Shown: positions 44,149 to 52,494, numbered from the stretch's first letter. The stretch: DNA of 64,000 nucleotides from Flavobacteriales bacterium (GCA_020635815.1 JACJZB010000001.1:558001-622000), one strand, 5' to 3'. Numbers and translations are program-made. The notes: generated by a model not told the origin, from the letters alone.

Positions 44149-44424
44149 ATGAGTTACGAGCATGTAAATTTAAAAGAAGCAACTATTATTGATGTAAGAA
44201 CACCTGGAGAGTTTGCTATGGGGTGTGTAGAAGGATCAGTAAATATTCCTTTAGACCAAGTTCCTCATAAAATTGAAGAATTTAAAAATATGAAAAAACC
44301 ATTGGTTTTATGTTGTGCATCGGGAAATAGGAGTGGGCAAGCAGTTCAATTTTTAGAAGCTAATGGTGTTGACAATATATACAATGGGGGTGGCTGGAAC
44401 ATGGTTGCTATGAGAAGGATATAA
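44149..44424 (+). CDS. Single-domain rhodanese 1
   Basis: 91-residue sulfurtransferase of the GlpE/PspE type. It has IIDVRTPGEFAMG, GSVNIPLDQVP, and the active loop CASGNRSGQ with Cys56 (a second Cys55 is adjacent). It carries sulfane sulfur as a Cys persulfide, probably between the upstream enzyme and acceptors such as thioredoxin encoded later in the locus. No signal peptide, so cytoplasmic. Confidence 0.9.
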   Translation: MSYEHVNLKEATIIDVRTPGEFAMGCVEGSVNIPLDQVPHKIEEFKNMKKPLVLCCASGNRSGQAVQFLEANGVDNIYNGGGWNMVAMRRI

Positions 44425-44426
44425 AG

Positions 44427-44455
44427 CCCCTCCCAACCTCCCCAAAAGGGAGGAG
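44427..44455. repeat. CCTCCC/GGGAGG palindrome
   Basis: CCCCTCCCAACCTCCCCAAA then AGGGAGGAG; CCTCCC (44437-44442) pairs with GGGAGG (44448-44453). It begins 3 bp after the rhodanese stop and belongs to the G/C-rich repeat family. The rest of the 105-bp gap is a CTTTAAACTTT-like AT-rich tract also seen near 47640. Confidence 0.55.
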
Positions 44456-44529
44456 TTATAAATAATAATGTTATCGTTGAAAGTACAACTTTATAAACTT
44501 TTAACTTAATCACTTTTAACTAAAAAAAA

Positions 44530-44829
44530 ATGAGCTTTTTAAGAAAATTATTTGGACTCGGTCCAAAAGTTAATCATCACGAATTAATTGCCAATGGAGC
44601 AGTTTTAATTGATGTGAGAACTCCTGCAGAATTTGCACAAGGAAATGCAAAAGGTTCTAAAAATATTCCTTTAGATACAATAGATAGTAAAGTAAAAAAA
44701 ATTGAGCAACTCAACAAACCTATTGTTTTATGTTGCCGTTCGGGTATGAGAAGTGGTCAAGCTACTGCTATTTTAAAACGACATGGAATTGAAGCCTACA
44801 ATGGAGGTACTTGGAATAAATTTTCATAA
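44530..44829 (+). CDS. Single-domain rhodanese 2
   Basis: 99-residue sulfurtransferase. VLIDVRTPAEFAQGNAKG, GSKNIPLDTID and the active loop CRSGMRSGQ with Cys69 (preceded by Cys68) are visible. The first 15 residues (MSFLRKLFGLGPKVN) are basic and hydrophobic and could associate with membrane, but they are not a cleavable signal. It is related to rhodanese 1 by local duplication or repeated recruitment. The second ArsR gene follows after a promoter and operator. Confidence 0.9.
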   Translation: MSFLRKLFGLGPKVNHHELIANGAVLIDVRTPAEFAQGNAKGSKNIPLDTIDSKVKKIEQLNKPIVLCCRSGMRSGQATAILKRHGIEAYNGGTWNKFS

Positions 44830-44851
44830 AAAATAAACATGATATTTCTTT

Positions 44852-44879
44852 CATATATAAAAAACTATATGTAACTTTG
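44852..44879 (+). promoter_or_regulatory. Operator and promoter of the second ArsR gene
   Basis: CATATATAAAAAACTATATG (44852-44871) repeats the operator at 40963. The exact -7 box TAACTTTG (44872-44879) follows directly. The start codon is only 10 bp after the box, so the mRNA is almost leaderless. Confidence 0.7.
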
Positions 44880-44888
44880 TCCTAAATT

Positions 44889-45185
44889 ATGACACCAGAA
44901 ATTATAAATAACGAAAAATTAGAAAAGGTTGCCTTTATCCTTAAAACGATAGGGCATCCTGTTCGTTTGGCTATTATTAATCGATTAGCTATAAACGAAC
45001 AGATGTCTGTAGGTGAAATTTGTGAAGCTTTAAACTTAGAACAATCTTTAGTTTCACATCATTTAAATACCATGAAATTAAAAGGAATTTTAGCCCGCAC
45101 AAAACAAGGTACAAGCCGATATTATTCAGTTGCTTTAGATGAAGTATTAACTGTTATCGGTTGTATGGAAAAATGTAAATTATAA
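44889..45185 (+). CDS. ArsR/SmtB-family repressor 2
   Basis: 98-residue winged helix with HPVRLAIINRL and EQSLVSHHLNTMKLKGIL. Cysteines are Cys45 (GEICEALN), Cys92 and Cys96 (GCMEKCKL). One Cys on the helix before the recognition helix and another in the last helix is the arrangement of persulfide-sensing BigR/SqrR repressors, so this is the better sulfur-sensor candidate of the two. It has the same operator as repressor 1, suggesting cross-regulation. It heads the efflux half of the locus, 21 bp before the TolC gene. Confidence 0.88.
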   Translation: MTPEIINNEKLEKVAFILKTIGHPVRLAIINRLAINEQMSVGEICEALNLEQSLVSHHLNTMKLKGILARTKQGTSRYYSVALDEVLTVIGCMEKCKL

Positions 45186-45206
45186 ACTTTTTATTTATCT
45201 TTAAAT

Positions 45207-46547
45207 ATGAAAATAACAACATATATAAATATTGCAATTGGTTTTGCATTATTCGTATTTAGCAGTAAAACGTATGCTCAAGAAACGGTAAAATTAACTT
45301 TAGACCAGGCTGTAAATCAGGCTATAAAAAACAACTGGCAAGTTAAAAAAACGGAAGCTAAATTAGGAATGGCAAAATCGGAATTAATGCAAGCCAGCGC
45401 TGCATTTTTACCCAATATAAATCTTTCGGAAACTTACATTAATACAACCGACCCATTAAATGTATTTGGTTTTCGATTAAAACAAGAAATTGTTACCAAT
45501 GCCGATTTTAACCCTGCATTGTTAAACGACCCTGACGCCTTTGATAATTTTACAACACGTATTGCAGTAGAACAACCAATATTAAATTTCGATGCCTTTG
45601 TTGGAAGAGGAGCTGCTGCCGCAAATGTAAAAGCTACTGAACTCAACTTGCAATGGACAAAAAACTTAATCTCGCTAAATGCGAAATACTTGTACTTCCA
45701 GTTGCAACTGGCAAAGAAACAAAAGGAAGTATTACAACTTTCGTCTAAAGCATTAGCAGAAGGACTTACGGTAACTCAAAATTTTTATGAGCAAAGTTTA
45801 ATTCAAAAAGTTGATTTGTTAGATATGCAGTTGCGTATTAGCGAAATTGAAAGTCATTTATTGGCAACAGAAACTCAAATAAATAATGTAAACGCTCAGT
45901 TTGTACACTTTTTAGGTTATTCGTCAAATACTCAACTTGTACTTTCTGATGAGATTCAAAATTTTGCTGAGGTTAATTTATTAGAGTTAGGTACTACTAG
46001 TATTTCCGATCGTTCTGATATGAAAGCGATGTCGCTACAATTGCAAGCAAGCAACCGTATGTTGAATAGTGCAAAGTTTAAGTTTTTACCTCGCTTAAAT
46101 GCTTTTGGTAGTTACGAGTTTAATGATGATGTAATTTTTGGAACTAACGCGAATAACTATATGGTTGGTGCTCGATTAGAATGGGACATTTTTAAAGGAG
46201 GAAGAAACGTTGGAGAATGGCAAAAAATGAAGCATCAAAAAAACATGATGCAGTTGAGCTATGACGAAAAACTTTCGGATAGCGAAAGAGAGTTGACTCA
46301 AGTAAAAAATCAATTATTAGTAGCTAAAAAACAGGTAGAATTAGCAAAATTAACTGTTGCTCAGGCAGAAGAATCATTCCGATTAAAATCGGATAGATAC
46401 GAACAAGGCTTAGAAAAAACAGCAGATGTTTTAAAAGCTGAAGCAGTATTGTTCTCAAAAAAAATAAACGAATTACAAACAATTAATAACTATCAACAAT
46501 TGGTTTTCAATTTAGAACTATTGTTAGAAAAAGAAATTTCAAAATAA
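45207..46547 (+). CDS. TolC-family outer-membrane channel of the sulfur locus
   Basis: 446 residues with a signal peptide (IGFALFVFSSKTYAQ) and two OEP repeats, each with long helical segments (about 35-230 and 240-446). It is preceded by the ArsR gene and followed by MFP and RND genes with short gaps. It is distinct from the TolC homologue at 5728-7005 in sequence, so this is a second, separately regulated pump. Confidence 0.9.
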   Translation: MKITTYINIAIGFALFVFSSKTYAQETVKLTLDQAVNQAIKNNWQVKKTEAKLGMAKSELMQASAAFLPNINLSETYINTTDPLNVFGFRLKQEIVTNADFNPALLNDPDAFDNFTTRIAVEQPILNFDAFVGRGAAAANVKATELNLQWTKNLISLNAKYLYFQLQLAKKQKEVLQLSSKALAEGLTVTQNFYEQSLIQKVDLLDMQLRISEIESHLLATETQINNVNAQFVHFLGYSSNTQLVLSDEIQNFAEVNLLELGTTSISDRSDMKAMSLQLQASNRMLNSAKFKFLPRLNAFGSYEFNDDVIFGTNANNYMVGARLEWDIFKGGRNVGEWQKMKHQKNMMQLSYDEKLSDSERELTQVKNQLLVAKKQVELAKLTVAQAEESFRLKSDRYEQGLEKTADVLKAEAVLFSKKINELQTINNYQQLVFNLELLLEKEISK

Positions 46548-46562
46548 ATAAAATCCAAATCG

Positions 46563-47630
46563 ATGAAAAATAATAAGCTATATCTAATCTTACCAGCAAT
46601 TGCATTATTGGCTTGGTCGTGTGGTGATGATGAAAAAGTAACACCAAAACAACAATCGGTAGAAGTGAAAACAGAAACCGTAAAATACACTGAAATGGTT
46701 GGAGAACATCGGTTCTCGGGCATTGTAAAAGCTGATGACAAATTGATGCTAAGCACCAAAATATTCGGGCAAGTAGATGCAGTTTTAGTCCAAGAAGGTG
46801 ACAAAATCAGCAAAGGTCAGTTACTAATTAAAATTAAAAGTAACGATTTAGCTGCTAAGCAAAATACAGCAAACTCTGGAGTTAAAGCAGCTAAAACAAA
46901 CATGGAAAACACCATTAAAAATTACGATAGAATAAAAGCTTTACATGAAAAAGGAAGTGCTACACAAAAAGAGTTGGAAGATATGACTGCGGCTAAAGAA
47001 GCTGCAATTGCACAGCATCAAGAAGCACAACATCAATTGGCTGAGGTTAATGATTATTTAAGTTATGCAAACCTTACCTCACCAATAAATGGATTTGTTT
47101 CTAAAAAAATGGTAAATGTTGGCGATATGGCAAATCCTGGGCAACCAATTTTAGCTTTAGAGTCGATGGAAGAATTGAAAATTGAGGCAGATATCCCTGC
47201 ATTTAAAATTGGTCAGTTTGAAATAAACGACTCAATAAAAGTAACGGTAAAAGATGCTGGTTTAACTGAAATGAATGGGGTTGTAGAGCGTATTGTGCCA
47301 TCATCTTCTTTTTCAGGACAATACAAAGCGGTAATCGCTTTAAGTCAGCAAAATAAAAGCTTAAAGCCAGGAATGTTTGCTAGAATTAACTTGTTAAAAG
47401 ACATAGAAAATAAATTGTTAATTCCTAAAAGTAGCATCATTACCAAAGGGCAATTAACTGGAATTTATACGGTAAACCAACAAGGCGAAGCCATGTTAAG
47501 ATGGATACGATTAGGAAAAGAGTATGGCGACTATGTAGAGGTTTTATCAGGTGTAACCATTAATGAACAAATTATCGTTTCATCACAATCAAAAATTACT
47601 GACGGAATACTGGTAAAAAGTAGCAAGTAA
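46563..47630 (+). CDS. Efflux RND periplasmic adaptor lipoprotein
   Basis: 355 residues with lipobox LAWSC (signal MKNNKLYLILPAIALLAWSC). The lipoyl halves (VQEGDKISKGQLLIKIK and LTSPINGFVSKKMVNVGDM) frame a helical hairpin at about 105-165. A beta-barrel and membrane-proximal domain follow (KAVIALSQQNKSLKPGMFAR). It is the full-size MFP, unlike the short-hairpin adaptor of the first pump. It lies 15 bp after the TolC gene and 50 bp before the permease. Confidence 0.92.
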   Translation: MKNNKLYLILPAIALLAWSCGDDEKVTPKQQSVEVKTETVKYTEMVGEHRFSGIVKADDKLMLSTKIFGQVDAVLVQEGDKISKGQLLIKIKSNDLAAKQNTANSGVKAAKTNMENTIKNYDRIKALHEKGSATQKELEDMTAAKEAAIAQHQEAQHQLAEVNDYLSYANLTSPINGFVSKKMVNVGDMANPGQPILALESMEELKIEADIPAFKIGQFEINDSIKVTVKDAGLTEMNGVVERIVPSSSFSGQYKAVIALSQQNKSLKPGMFARINLLKDIENKLLIPKSSIITKGQLTGIYTVNQQGEAMLRWIRLGKEYGDYVEVLSGVTINEQIIVSSQSKITDGILVKSSK

Positions 47631-47680
47631 GTGAGAACTTTTTTCACTTTCAACTTTATAAACATTCAAACTAATAGAAA

Positions 47681-50600
47681 ATGAGCGGAATAGCAGGAAA
47701 TATTGCCAAACAATTCATTAACTCAAAGCTTACGCCTTTGTTAATGATAGTGTTTATGGCTATAGGAATTTACAGTGCTTTATTAACTCCCAAAGAAGAG
47801 GAGCCACAAATTGACGTGCCTATAGCAGATATCTTTTTTCAATATCCAGGAGCAAGTGCTACCGAAGTAGAATCGAGAGTGGTAAAACCTATCGAAAAAA
47901 TATTATCAGACATACAAGGGGTTGAATATGTGTATTCTCAATCGTTAGAGGGACAAGCATTTTTAGTAGTGCGTTATTATGTAGGAGATAATATTGAGGA
48001 AAGTATTGTGAAGTTATACAATGAACTTCAAAAAAATATGGATAAAATGCCAGCAGGTGTAAGTATGCCTTTGGTAAAAACCAGAGCCATTGATGATGTA
48101 CCAGCATTAGGTTTAACATTATGGAGCGATAAATACAACGATTTTGAAATTAAACGAATAGCAGAAGAATTAACTGCCGAGATTGATAAGGTTGAAGATG
48201 TTAGTGCAACCAAATTATATGGAGGTAGAAGTAGAGAATTGCAAGTGGTGTTAAATCAAGAAGCCATGTCGGCTTATCACCTCGATCCAGAAATGATAAC
48301 TGGAGCAATTTATGTTGCCAATCAACAACAGCATTCAGGAGCTTTTAATCAAAATGATCAAGAGTTTTTAGTTGAAACAGGTAAGTTTTTAAAAAATGCA
48401 AATGATTTAGAAAATTTGGTTGTTGGAGTGGTTAATCAAGCACCAATTTACTTAAAACAAGTTGCTAAAGTTGTTGATGGTCCAGAAATACCAGTAGAAT
48501 ATGTAACATTTGGATTAAGTGATCAGCAAGCAGCAAAAATGGGAGGTTCAACTAAAGAGTTTCCGGCTGTAACTATTTCAGTTGCCAAACGAAAAGGAGC
48601 TGATGCCATGTTAATTGCGGGTAAAGTAATCGAAAAAGTAGATTTACTAAAATCAGATTTAATTCCTTCGGATATACATGTTGAGGTAACTAGAAATTAT
48701 GGAGAAACAGCATCACAAAAAGTAGGAGAGTTAATATTACACTTAGCAACAGCTATTTTATCGGTAGCTATAATTGTGATGCTTTCCATGGGTTGGAGAG
48801 GTGGATTAGTAGTGTTTTTATCGGTTCCAATTACGTTTTCATTAACCTTATTTGTGTATTACGTTTTTGGCTATACGCTAAATAGAATTACCCTTTTTGC
48901 GTTGGTTTTTGTTACGGGTATAGTGGTGGATGATTCCATTATAATTGCCGAGAATATGCACCGCCACTTTAAAATGAAGAAAAAACCTTTTATGCAGGCG
49001 GCAATTGCATCGATTAACGAAGTAGGTAATCCAACCATTTTGGCAACATTTACGGTAATTGCTTCGGTTTTACCAATGATAGCAGTATCTGGTTTAATGG
49101 GGCCTTACATGAGCCCGATGCCAGTTGGAGCTTCGGTAGCCATGTTTATTTCATTAATTGTGGCACTTACCATTACACCTTGGTTGGCTTATCGATTATT
49201 AAAAAATGATAAACACGATGAAAAAGAATTTGTATTAGAAGATACTTGGATTTATAAATCTTACAATAAGTTGATGAAACCAATGATTGAACATCCTCGA
49301 AAAAGATGGACCTTTATTGGAATTACATCAGTGTTGCTTTTGGCTTCAATGTCGTTGATTTATTTCAAATTAGTAGCGGTAAAAATGTTGCCTTTTGATA
49401 ATAAAAACGAGTTTCAAATTGTAATAGATATGCCTGAAGGAACTACGCTAGAAAGAACAGCGGTAGTAACCAAAGAAATAGCAGCTTATCTTAAAAAACA
49501 ACCAGAAGTTGTTAATTATCAATCTTATGTAGGAACAGCAGCACCAATAAACTTTAATGGTTTGGTTCGTCATTACGATATGCGTAGCGACAACAACATG
49601 GCTGACATTCAAGTTAACCTTTTAGACAAAGGAGACAGAAGTGCACAAAGTCATGATATTGCAAAAAGAATTAGACCAGAAGTGCAAAAAATAGGTGCAA
49701 AATACAATGCAAATGTTAAGGTGGTTGAAGTTCCGCCAGGACCACCAGTAATTGCAACAGTAGTTGCCGAAATTTATGGTGATGATATTAAAGAACAAGA
49801 ACGTATTGCTTTTGAAGTAAAAGAAATGCTGAAAGGAATAGATGATGTGGTGGATGTAGATTGGATGACAGAAGATGACCAGGTTGAGTACAACTTTAAT
49901 GTGGATAAAGAAAAAGCAATGTTGGCTGGGGTTTCAGTACAAAAAGTAAACAGTGTTTTAAATACAGCTTTGGCAGGAAAAACAGTTTCTTTTTTACGTG
50001 ATGAAAATGAAGTAAATGCAACCCCAATTACATTAAGGTTAAACGAAGAAGAGCGTTCTTCATTAGCAGATTTGAAAAAAATAACGGTCTTATCTCAATC
50101 AGGTAAAATGGTTGCTTTGGGCGATATTGTTAGCATTGAAGAAAAACTAAGAGACAAAAGTATTTTTAGAAAAAATCAAAAACGTGTGGTTTATGTAACA
50201 GCTGATATTGCAGGAGATTTAGAAAGCCCAGTTTATGCCATTATGGATGCTTCGGAAAAACTAAAAGAGATAAAAGTGCCAGAAGGTTTTGAATTGCACG
50301 AATATTTCTCAGGACAACCATTTATGGAGCAAGATTACAGTGTGAAATGGGATGGTGAATGGCAAATTACTTACGAAGTATTTAGAGACTTAGGAAGTGC
50401 TTTTGCTATTGTTTTAGTCATTATCTACATCTTAATTGTAGGCTGGTTTCAAGACTTTAAAGCACCAATAGTAATGATGGTTGCAATACCGCTTTCATTG
50501 GTTGGAGTTTTAGTGGGGCACTGGATGTTAGGTGCATTCTTTACTGCAACATCTATGATTGGGGTAATTGCCTTAGCGGGAATAATGGTGCGAAATTCCA

Positions 50601-50866
50601 TACTCTTAGTCGATTTTATTGAGCTAAGATTGGAAGATGGAATTCCTTTAAAACAAGCAGTTGTAGAAGCTGGAGCAGTACGTACAACACCAATTTTATT
50701 AACTGCCGGAACAGTTGTAATAGGAGCATTTATTATTCTGTTTGATCCAATTTTCCAAGGGTTAGCAATATCCTTAATGGGAGGTTCGATTACAGCAACA
50801 TTTTTAACGCTAATTATAGTGCCATTGGTGTACTATATGACTGAAAAACATAAACATATTAACTAG
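47681..50866 (+). CDS. RND permease of the sulfur locus
   Basis: 1061-residue pump with standard RND layout: TM1 at about 20-38, porter domain, first TM bundle from about 345 with acidic VVDDSIIIAENMHRHF in TM4 (two Asp), and second bundle from about 900 (GVIALAGIMVRNSILLVDFI). It resembles the AcrB-like permeases that in many genomes stand beside rhodanese and DUF2892 genes, but whose substrate is not established. Its context suggests export of organic persulfide, polysulfide, thiolated or metal-sulfur species; that is inference. Confidence 0.92.
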   Translation: MSGIAGNIAKQFINSKLTPLLMIVFMAIGIYSALLTPKEEEPQIDVPIADIFFQYPGASATEVESRVVKPIEKILSDIQGVEYVYSQSLEGQAFLVVRYYVGDNIEESIVKLYNELQKNMDKMPAGVSMPLVKTRAIDDVPALGLTLWSDKYNDFEIKRIAEELTAEIDKVEDVSATKLYGGRSRELQVVLNQEAMSAYHLDPEMITGAIYVANQQQHSGAFNQNDQEFLVETGKFLKNANDLENLVVGVVNQAPIYLKQVAKVVDGPEIPVEYVTFGLSDQQAAKMGGSTKEFPAVTISVAKRKGADAMLIAGKVIEKVDLLKSDLIPSDIHVEVTRNYGETASQKVGELILHLATAILSVAIIVMLSMGWRGGLVVFLSVPITFSLTLFVYYVFGYTLNRITLFALVFVTGIVVDDSIIIAENMHRHFKMKKKPFMQAAIASINEVGNPTILATFTVIASVLPMIAVSGLMGPYMSPMPVGASVAMFISLIVALTITPWLAYRLLKNDKHDEKEFVLEDTWIYKSYNKLMKPMIEHPRKRWTFIGITSVLLLASMSLIYFKLVAVKMLPFDNKNEFQIVIDMPEGTTLERTAVVTKEIAAYLKKQPEVVNYQSYVGTAAPINFNGLVRHYDMRSDNNMADIQVNLLDKGDRSAQSHDIAKRIRPEVQKIGAKYNANVKVVEVPPGPPVIATVVAEIYGDDIKEQERIAFEVKEMLKGIDDVVDVDWMTEDDQVEYNFNVDKEKAMLAGVSVQKVNSVLNTALAGKTVSFLRDENEVNATPITLRLNEEERSSLADLKKITVLSQSGKMVALGDIVSIEEKLRDKSIFRKNQKRVVYVTADIAGDLESPVYAIMDASEKLKEIKVPEGFELHEYFSGQPFMEQDYSVKWDGEWQITYEVFRDLGSAFAIVLVIIYILIVGWFQDFKAPIVMMVAIPLSLVGVLVGHWMLGAFFTATSMIGVIALAGIMVRNSILLVDFIELRLEDGIPLKQAVVEAGAVRTTPILLTAGTVVIGAFIILFDPIFQGLAISLMGGSITATFLTLIIVPLVYYMTEKHKHIN

Positions 50867-50876
50867 TTGGAAGAAG

Positions 50877-50933
50877 GAAGTCAGGTGTGAGAAGTTAATA
50901 ATTACTCATTTCAGACTTCTGTCTTCGGACTTC
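50877..50933. repeat. Imperfect palindrome after the RND permease
   Basis: GAAGTC (50877-50882) pairs with GACTTC (50928-50933) and AGAAGT (50890-50895) with ACTTCT (50915-50920). It is of the GAAGTCNGAAGTC type common in Bacteroidota intergenic DNA. It may end or protect the long efflux mRNA. Confidence 0.55.
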
Positions 50934-50947
50934 AAACTTATAAAATT

Positions 50948-51253
50948 ATGAAACTAATAATCGTTTTAGGGATGGTTGAACATGAAAAAGAAATAGCCAA
51001 AATGTTTAAAAATTCAAACATACCCATTTACAGTAAGGTAGATATTGAAGGTGTGAAATCTGGTCAAAAACAAGTCGATTTAAGTAATTGGTTTGGTAGT
51101 GATCAGGATGCCGATTTGTCAATCATGTTTTTTGCTTTTATTGCCAATGGAAATGCGGATGCGTTGTACCAAAAGGTAGCAGAGTTTAATGAAAATGAAG
51201 ACAGAGTTGCACCTTTACACGCGTTTCAATTACCAGTAGAAAAATTTGTATAA
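50948..51253 (+). CDS. Small PII-like protein of unknown function
   Basis: 101 residues with the alternation beta-alpha-beta-loop-beta-alpha-beta of ferredoxin-like PII or CutA folds: MKLIIVLGMVEHEKEIAKMF, then IPIYSKVDIEGVK, a polar T-loop-like segment (SGQKQVDLSNWFG), and ADLSIMFFAFI. No TM or Cys. Placed directly after an RND permease, it recalls the DUF3240/PII-like proteins found with metal RND pumps, and could sense a nucleotide or metal to regulate the pump. The fold assignment is from pattern only. Confidence 0.55.
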   Translation: MKLIIVLGMVEHEKEIAKMFKNSNIPIYSKVDIEGVKSGQKQVDLSNWFGSDQDADLSIMFFAFIANGNADALYQKVAEFNENEDRVAPLHAFQLPVEKFV

Positions 51254-51260
51254 ACTAACA

Positions 51261-51345
51261 TGAAGGGTCTAAAAATTAACAGCTTATATCCCCTCTATTA
51301 AGAGGGGTTAGGGTGTGTAGTTTAAAACCCATTTTTAGGACTTCA
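51261..51345. repeat. Nested palindromic repeat
   Basis: Inner arms CCCCTCT (51290-51296) and AGAGGGG (51301-51307) are perfect. Outer arms near TGAAGGGTCTAAAAA (51261-51275) and TTTTTAGGACTTCA (51332-51345) pair with slippage. GTTAGGGTGTGT follows the inner hairpin, as in the copy at 20055. This is the best example of the G/C-rich family in the window. Confidence 0.65.
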
Positions 51346-51362
51346 TAAAAAAAATAAAAAAA

Positions 51363-51548
51363 ATGAGAGAAAGAATGATAAAAGGAATAGCAGGATCTTT
51401 TATATTAATAGGATTGGCTTTAGGTTATTTTGTAAATGAGTATTTTTATTTAATAAATGCTTTTGTAGGACTTAATTTATTACAAACTTCATTTACCAAA
51501 TGGTGTTTATTAGGAGATATTTTAGGTAGTTGTGGTGTAAAACAATAA
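51363..51548 (+). CDS. DUF2892 (YgaP-type) membrane protein
   Basis: 61 residues with two helices forming a helical hairpin. MRERMIKGIAGSFILIGLAL, GYFVNEYFYLINAFVGLNLL, QTSFTKWCLL match DUF2892, the membrane part of YgaP rhodaneses. Cys is present in FTKWCLL and near the end (GSCGVKQ). In YgaP this domain is fused to a rhodanese; here the rhodaneses are encoded separately in the same locus, which supports a common function. Confidence 0.85.
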   Translation: MRERMIKGIAGSFILIGLALGYFVNEYFYLINAFVGLNLLQTSFTKWCLLGDILGSCGVKQ

Positions 51549-51550
51549 AA

Positions 51551-51751
51551 ATGAAAAATTGGATAATTAAAAAGAAAGTTTCAATAATGTTTACCTTTGT
51601 AGGAGCAATATCTGGTTACGCTTATTGGCATTTTGTAGGTTGCGAAAGTGGTACTTGCTCCATTACTTCGGTATGGTACCGAACAACAATTTATGGAGCA
51701 ATAATGGGCTGGCTTGTTGGCGATTTAATTAATGATAAATTTAAAAAGTAG
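51551..51751 (+). CDS. DUF6132-like small membrane protein
   Basis: 66 residues from ATG 51551, 2 bp after the preceding stop. Two hydrophobic helices (IMFTFVGAISGYAYWHFV and TTIYGAIMGWLVGDLI) flank CESGTCSIT, a Cys-x4-Cys loop on one side of the membrane typical of DUF6132. Frequently found beside DUF2892, thioredoxin and rhodanese genes. Possibly carries sulfur or redox equivalents across the membrane; no activity is established. Confidence 0.8.
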   Translation: MKNWIIKKKVSIMFTFVGAISGYAYWHFVGCESGTCSITSVWYRTTIYGAIMGWLVGDLINDKFKK

Positions 51752-51755
51752 AAAA

Positions 51756-52052
51756 ATGTCAAAATTTAATGAACTAATAAACTCAGATGTACCAGTTTTA
51801 GTAGATTTTTATGCTACTTGGTGTGGGCCATGTAAAATGATGTCGCCCATTTTAGATGAAGTTGCCAAACAAGTACAAGGAAAAGCAAAGGTTATAAAAG
51901 TTGATGTAGATAAAAATCAGCAAGCCGCCGCCGCTTATCAGGTTAGAGGAGTGCCAACTTTAATCTTATTTAAAAATGGCAAACAAATTTGGAAACAATC
52001 AGGTGTTGTGCCTGCAAATGAATTGGTAAATTTGATTAACCAAAATAGTTAA
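51756..52052 (+). CDS. trxA: Thioredoxin
   Basis: 98-residue cytoplasmic thioredoxin starting MSKFNELINSDVPVLVDFYA (ATG 51756, 4 bp after the previous stop). The active site ATWCGPCKMMSP and the cis-Pro loop RGVPTLILF are intact. Thioredoxin can accept sulfane sulfur from rhodanese persulfides and release sulfide. Its place between the DUF6132 gene and a rhodanese lipoprotein gene suggests a locus-dedicated copy rather than the housekeeping one. Confidence 0.95.
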   Translation: MSKFNELINSDVPVLVDFYATWCGPCKMMSPILDEVAKQVQGKAKVIKVDVDKNQQAAAAYQVRGVPTLILFKNGKQIWKQSGVVPANELVNLINQNS

Positions 52053-52053
52053 A

Positions 52054-52479
52054 ATGAAAAAAATAATAGTAGTATTAAGTAGTGTTTTGTTAATGTCGCT
52101 GTATGCTTGTTCGGGTAACTCTAATGCAAATGCAACCACTCAAGAGGTCATTCAACAAAAAGAAGTAATTGTAGATGTAACTGCGAATCAGTTTAAAGAT
52201 TTAATTGCAAAAGAAGGAACTATTTTAGATGTTCGTACTCCCGAAGAATGGGCAGAAGGAACAGTTCCTAATGCAGAGAAGATAAATTATAACGATGATG
52301 ATTTTGCAACACAAATAGAGCGTTTAGATAAAACAAAACCTGTATTTGTTTATTGTAAACGAGGAGGTAGAAGTGCTAGTGCTGCTGAAATTTTAAAAGA
52401 AAAAGGGTTTACAAAAGTTTACAATCTTGACGGTGGAATTACTGCATGGATGGATGAAGGAAACGAAGTTGTAAAATAA
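52054..52479 (+). CDS. Periplasmic rhodanese lipoprotein
   Basis: 141 residues; signal peptide and lipobox LYAC (MKKIIVVLSSVLLMSLYACS). The mature rhodanese domain has ILDVRTPEEWAEG, the active Cys in VFVYCKRGGRSASAAEIL and a YNLDGGITAWMDEG C-terminus. It sits in the periplasm, giving the locus sulfur-transfer capacity on both sides of the inner membrane. One base separates it from trxA, and it is the last gene before a strong terminator. Confidence 0.93.
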   Translation: MKKIIVVLSSVLLMSLYACSGNSNANATTQEVIQQKEVIVDVTANQFKDLIAKEGTILDVRTPEEWAEGTVPNAEKINYNDDDFATQIERLDKTKPVFVYCKRGGRSASAAEILKEKGFTKVYNLDGGITAWMDEGNEVVK

Positions 52480-52494
52480 ATAAGGTAATTTGTT

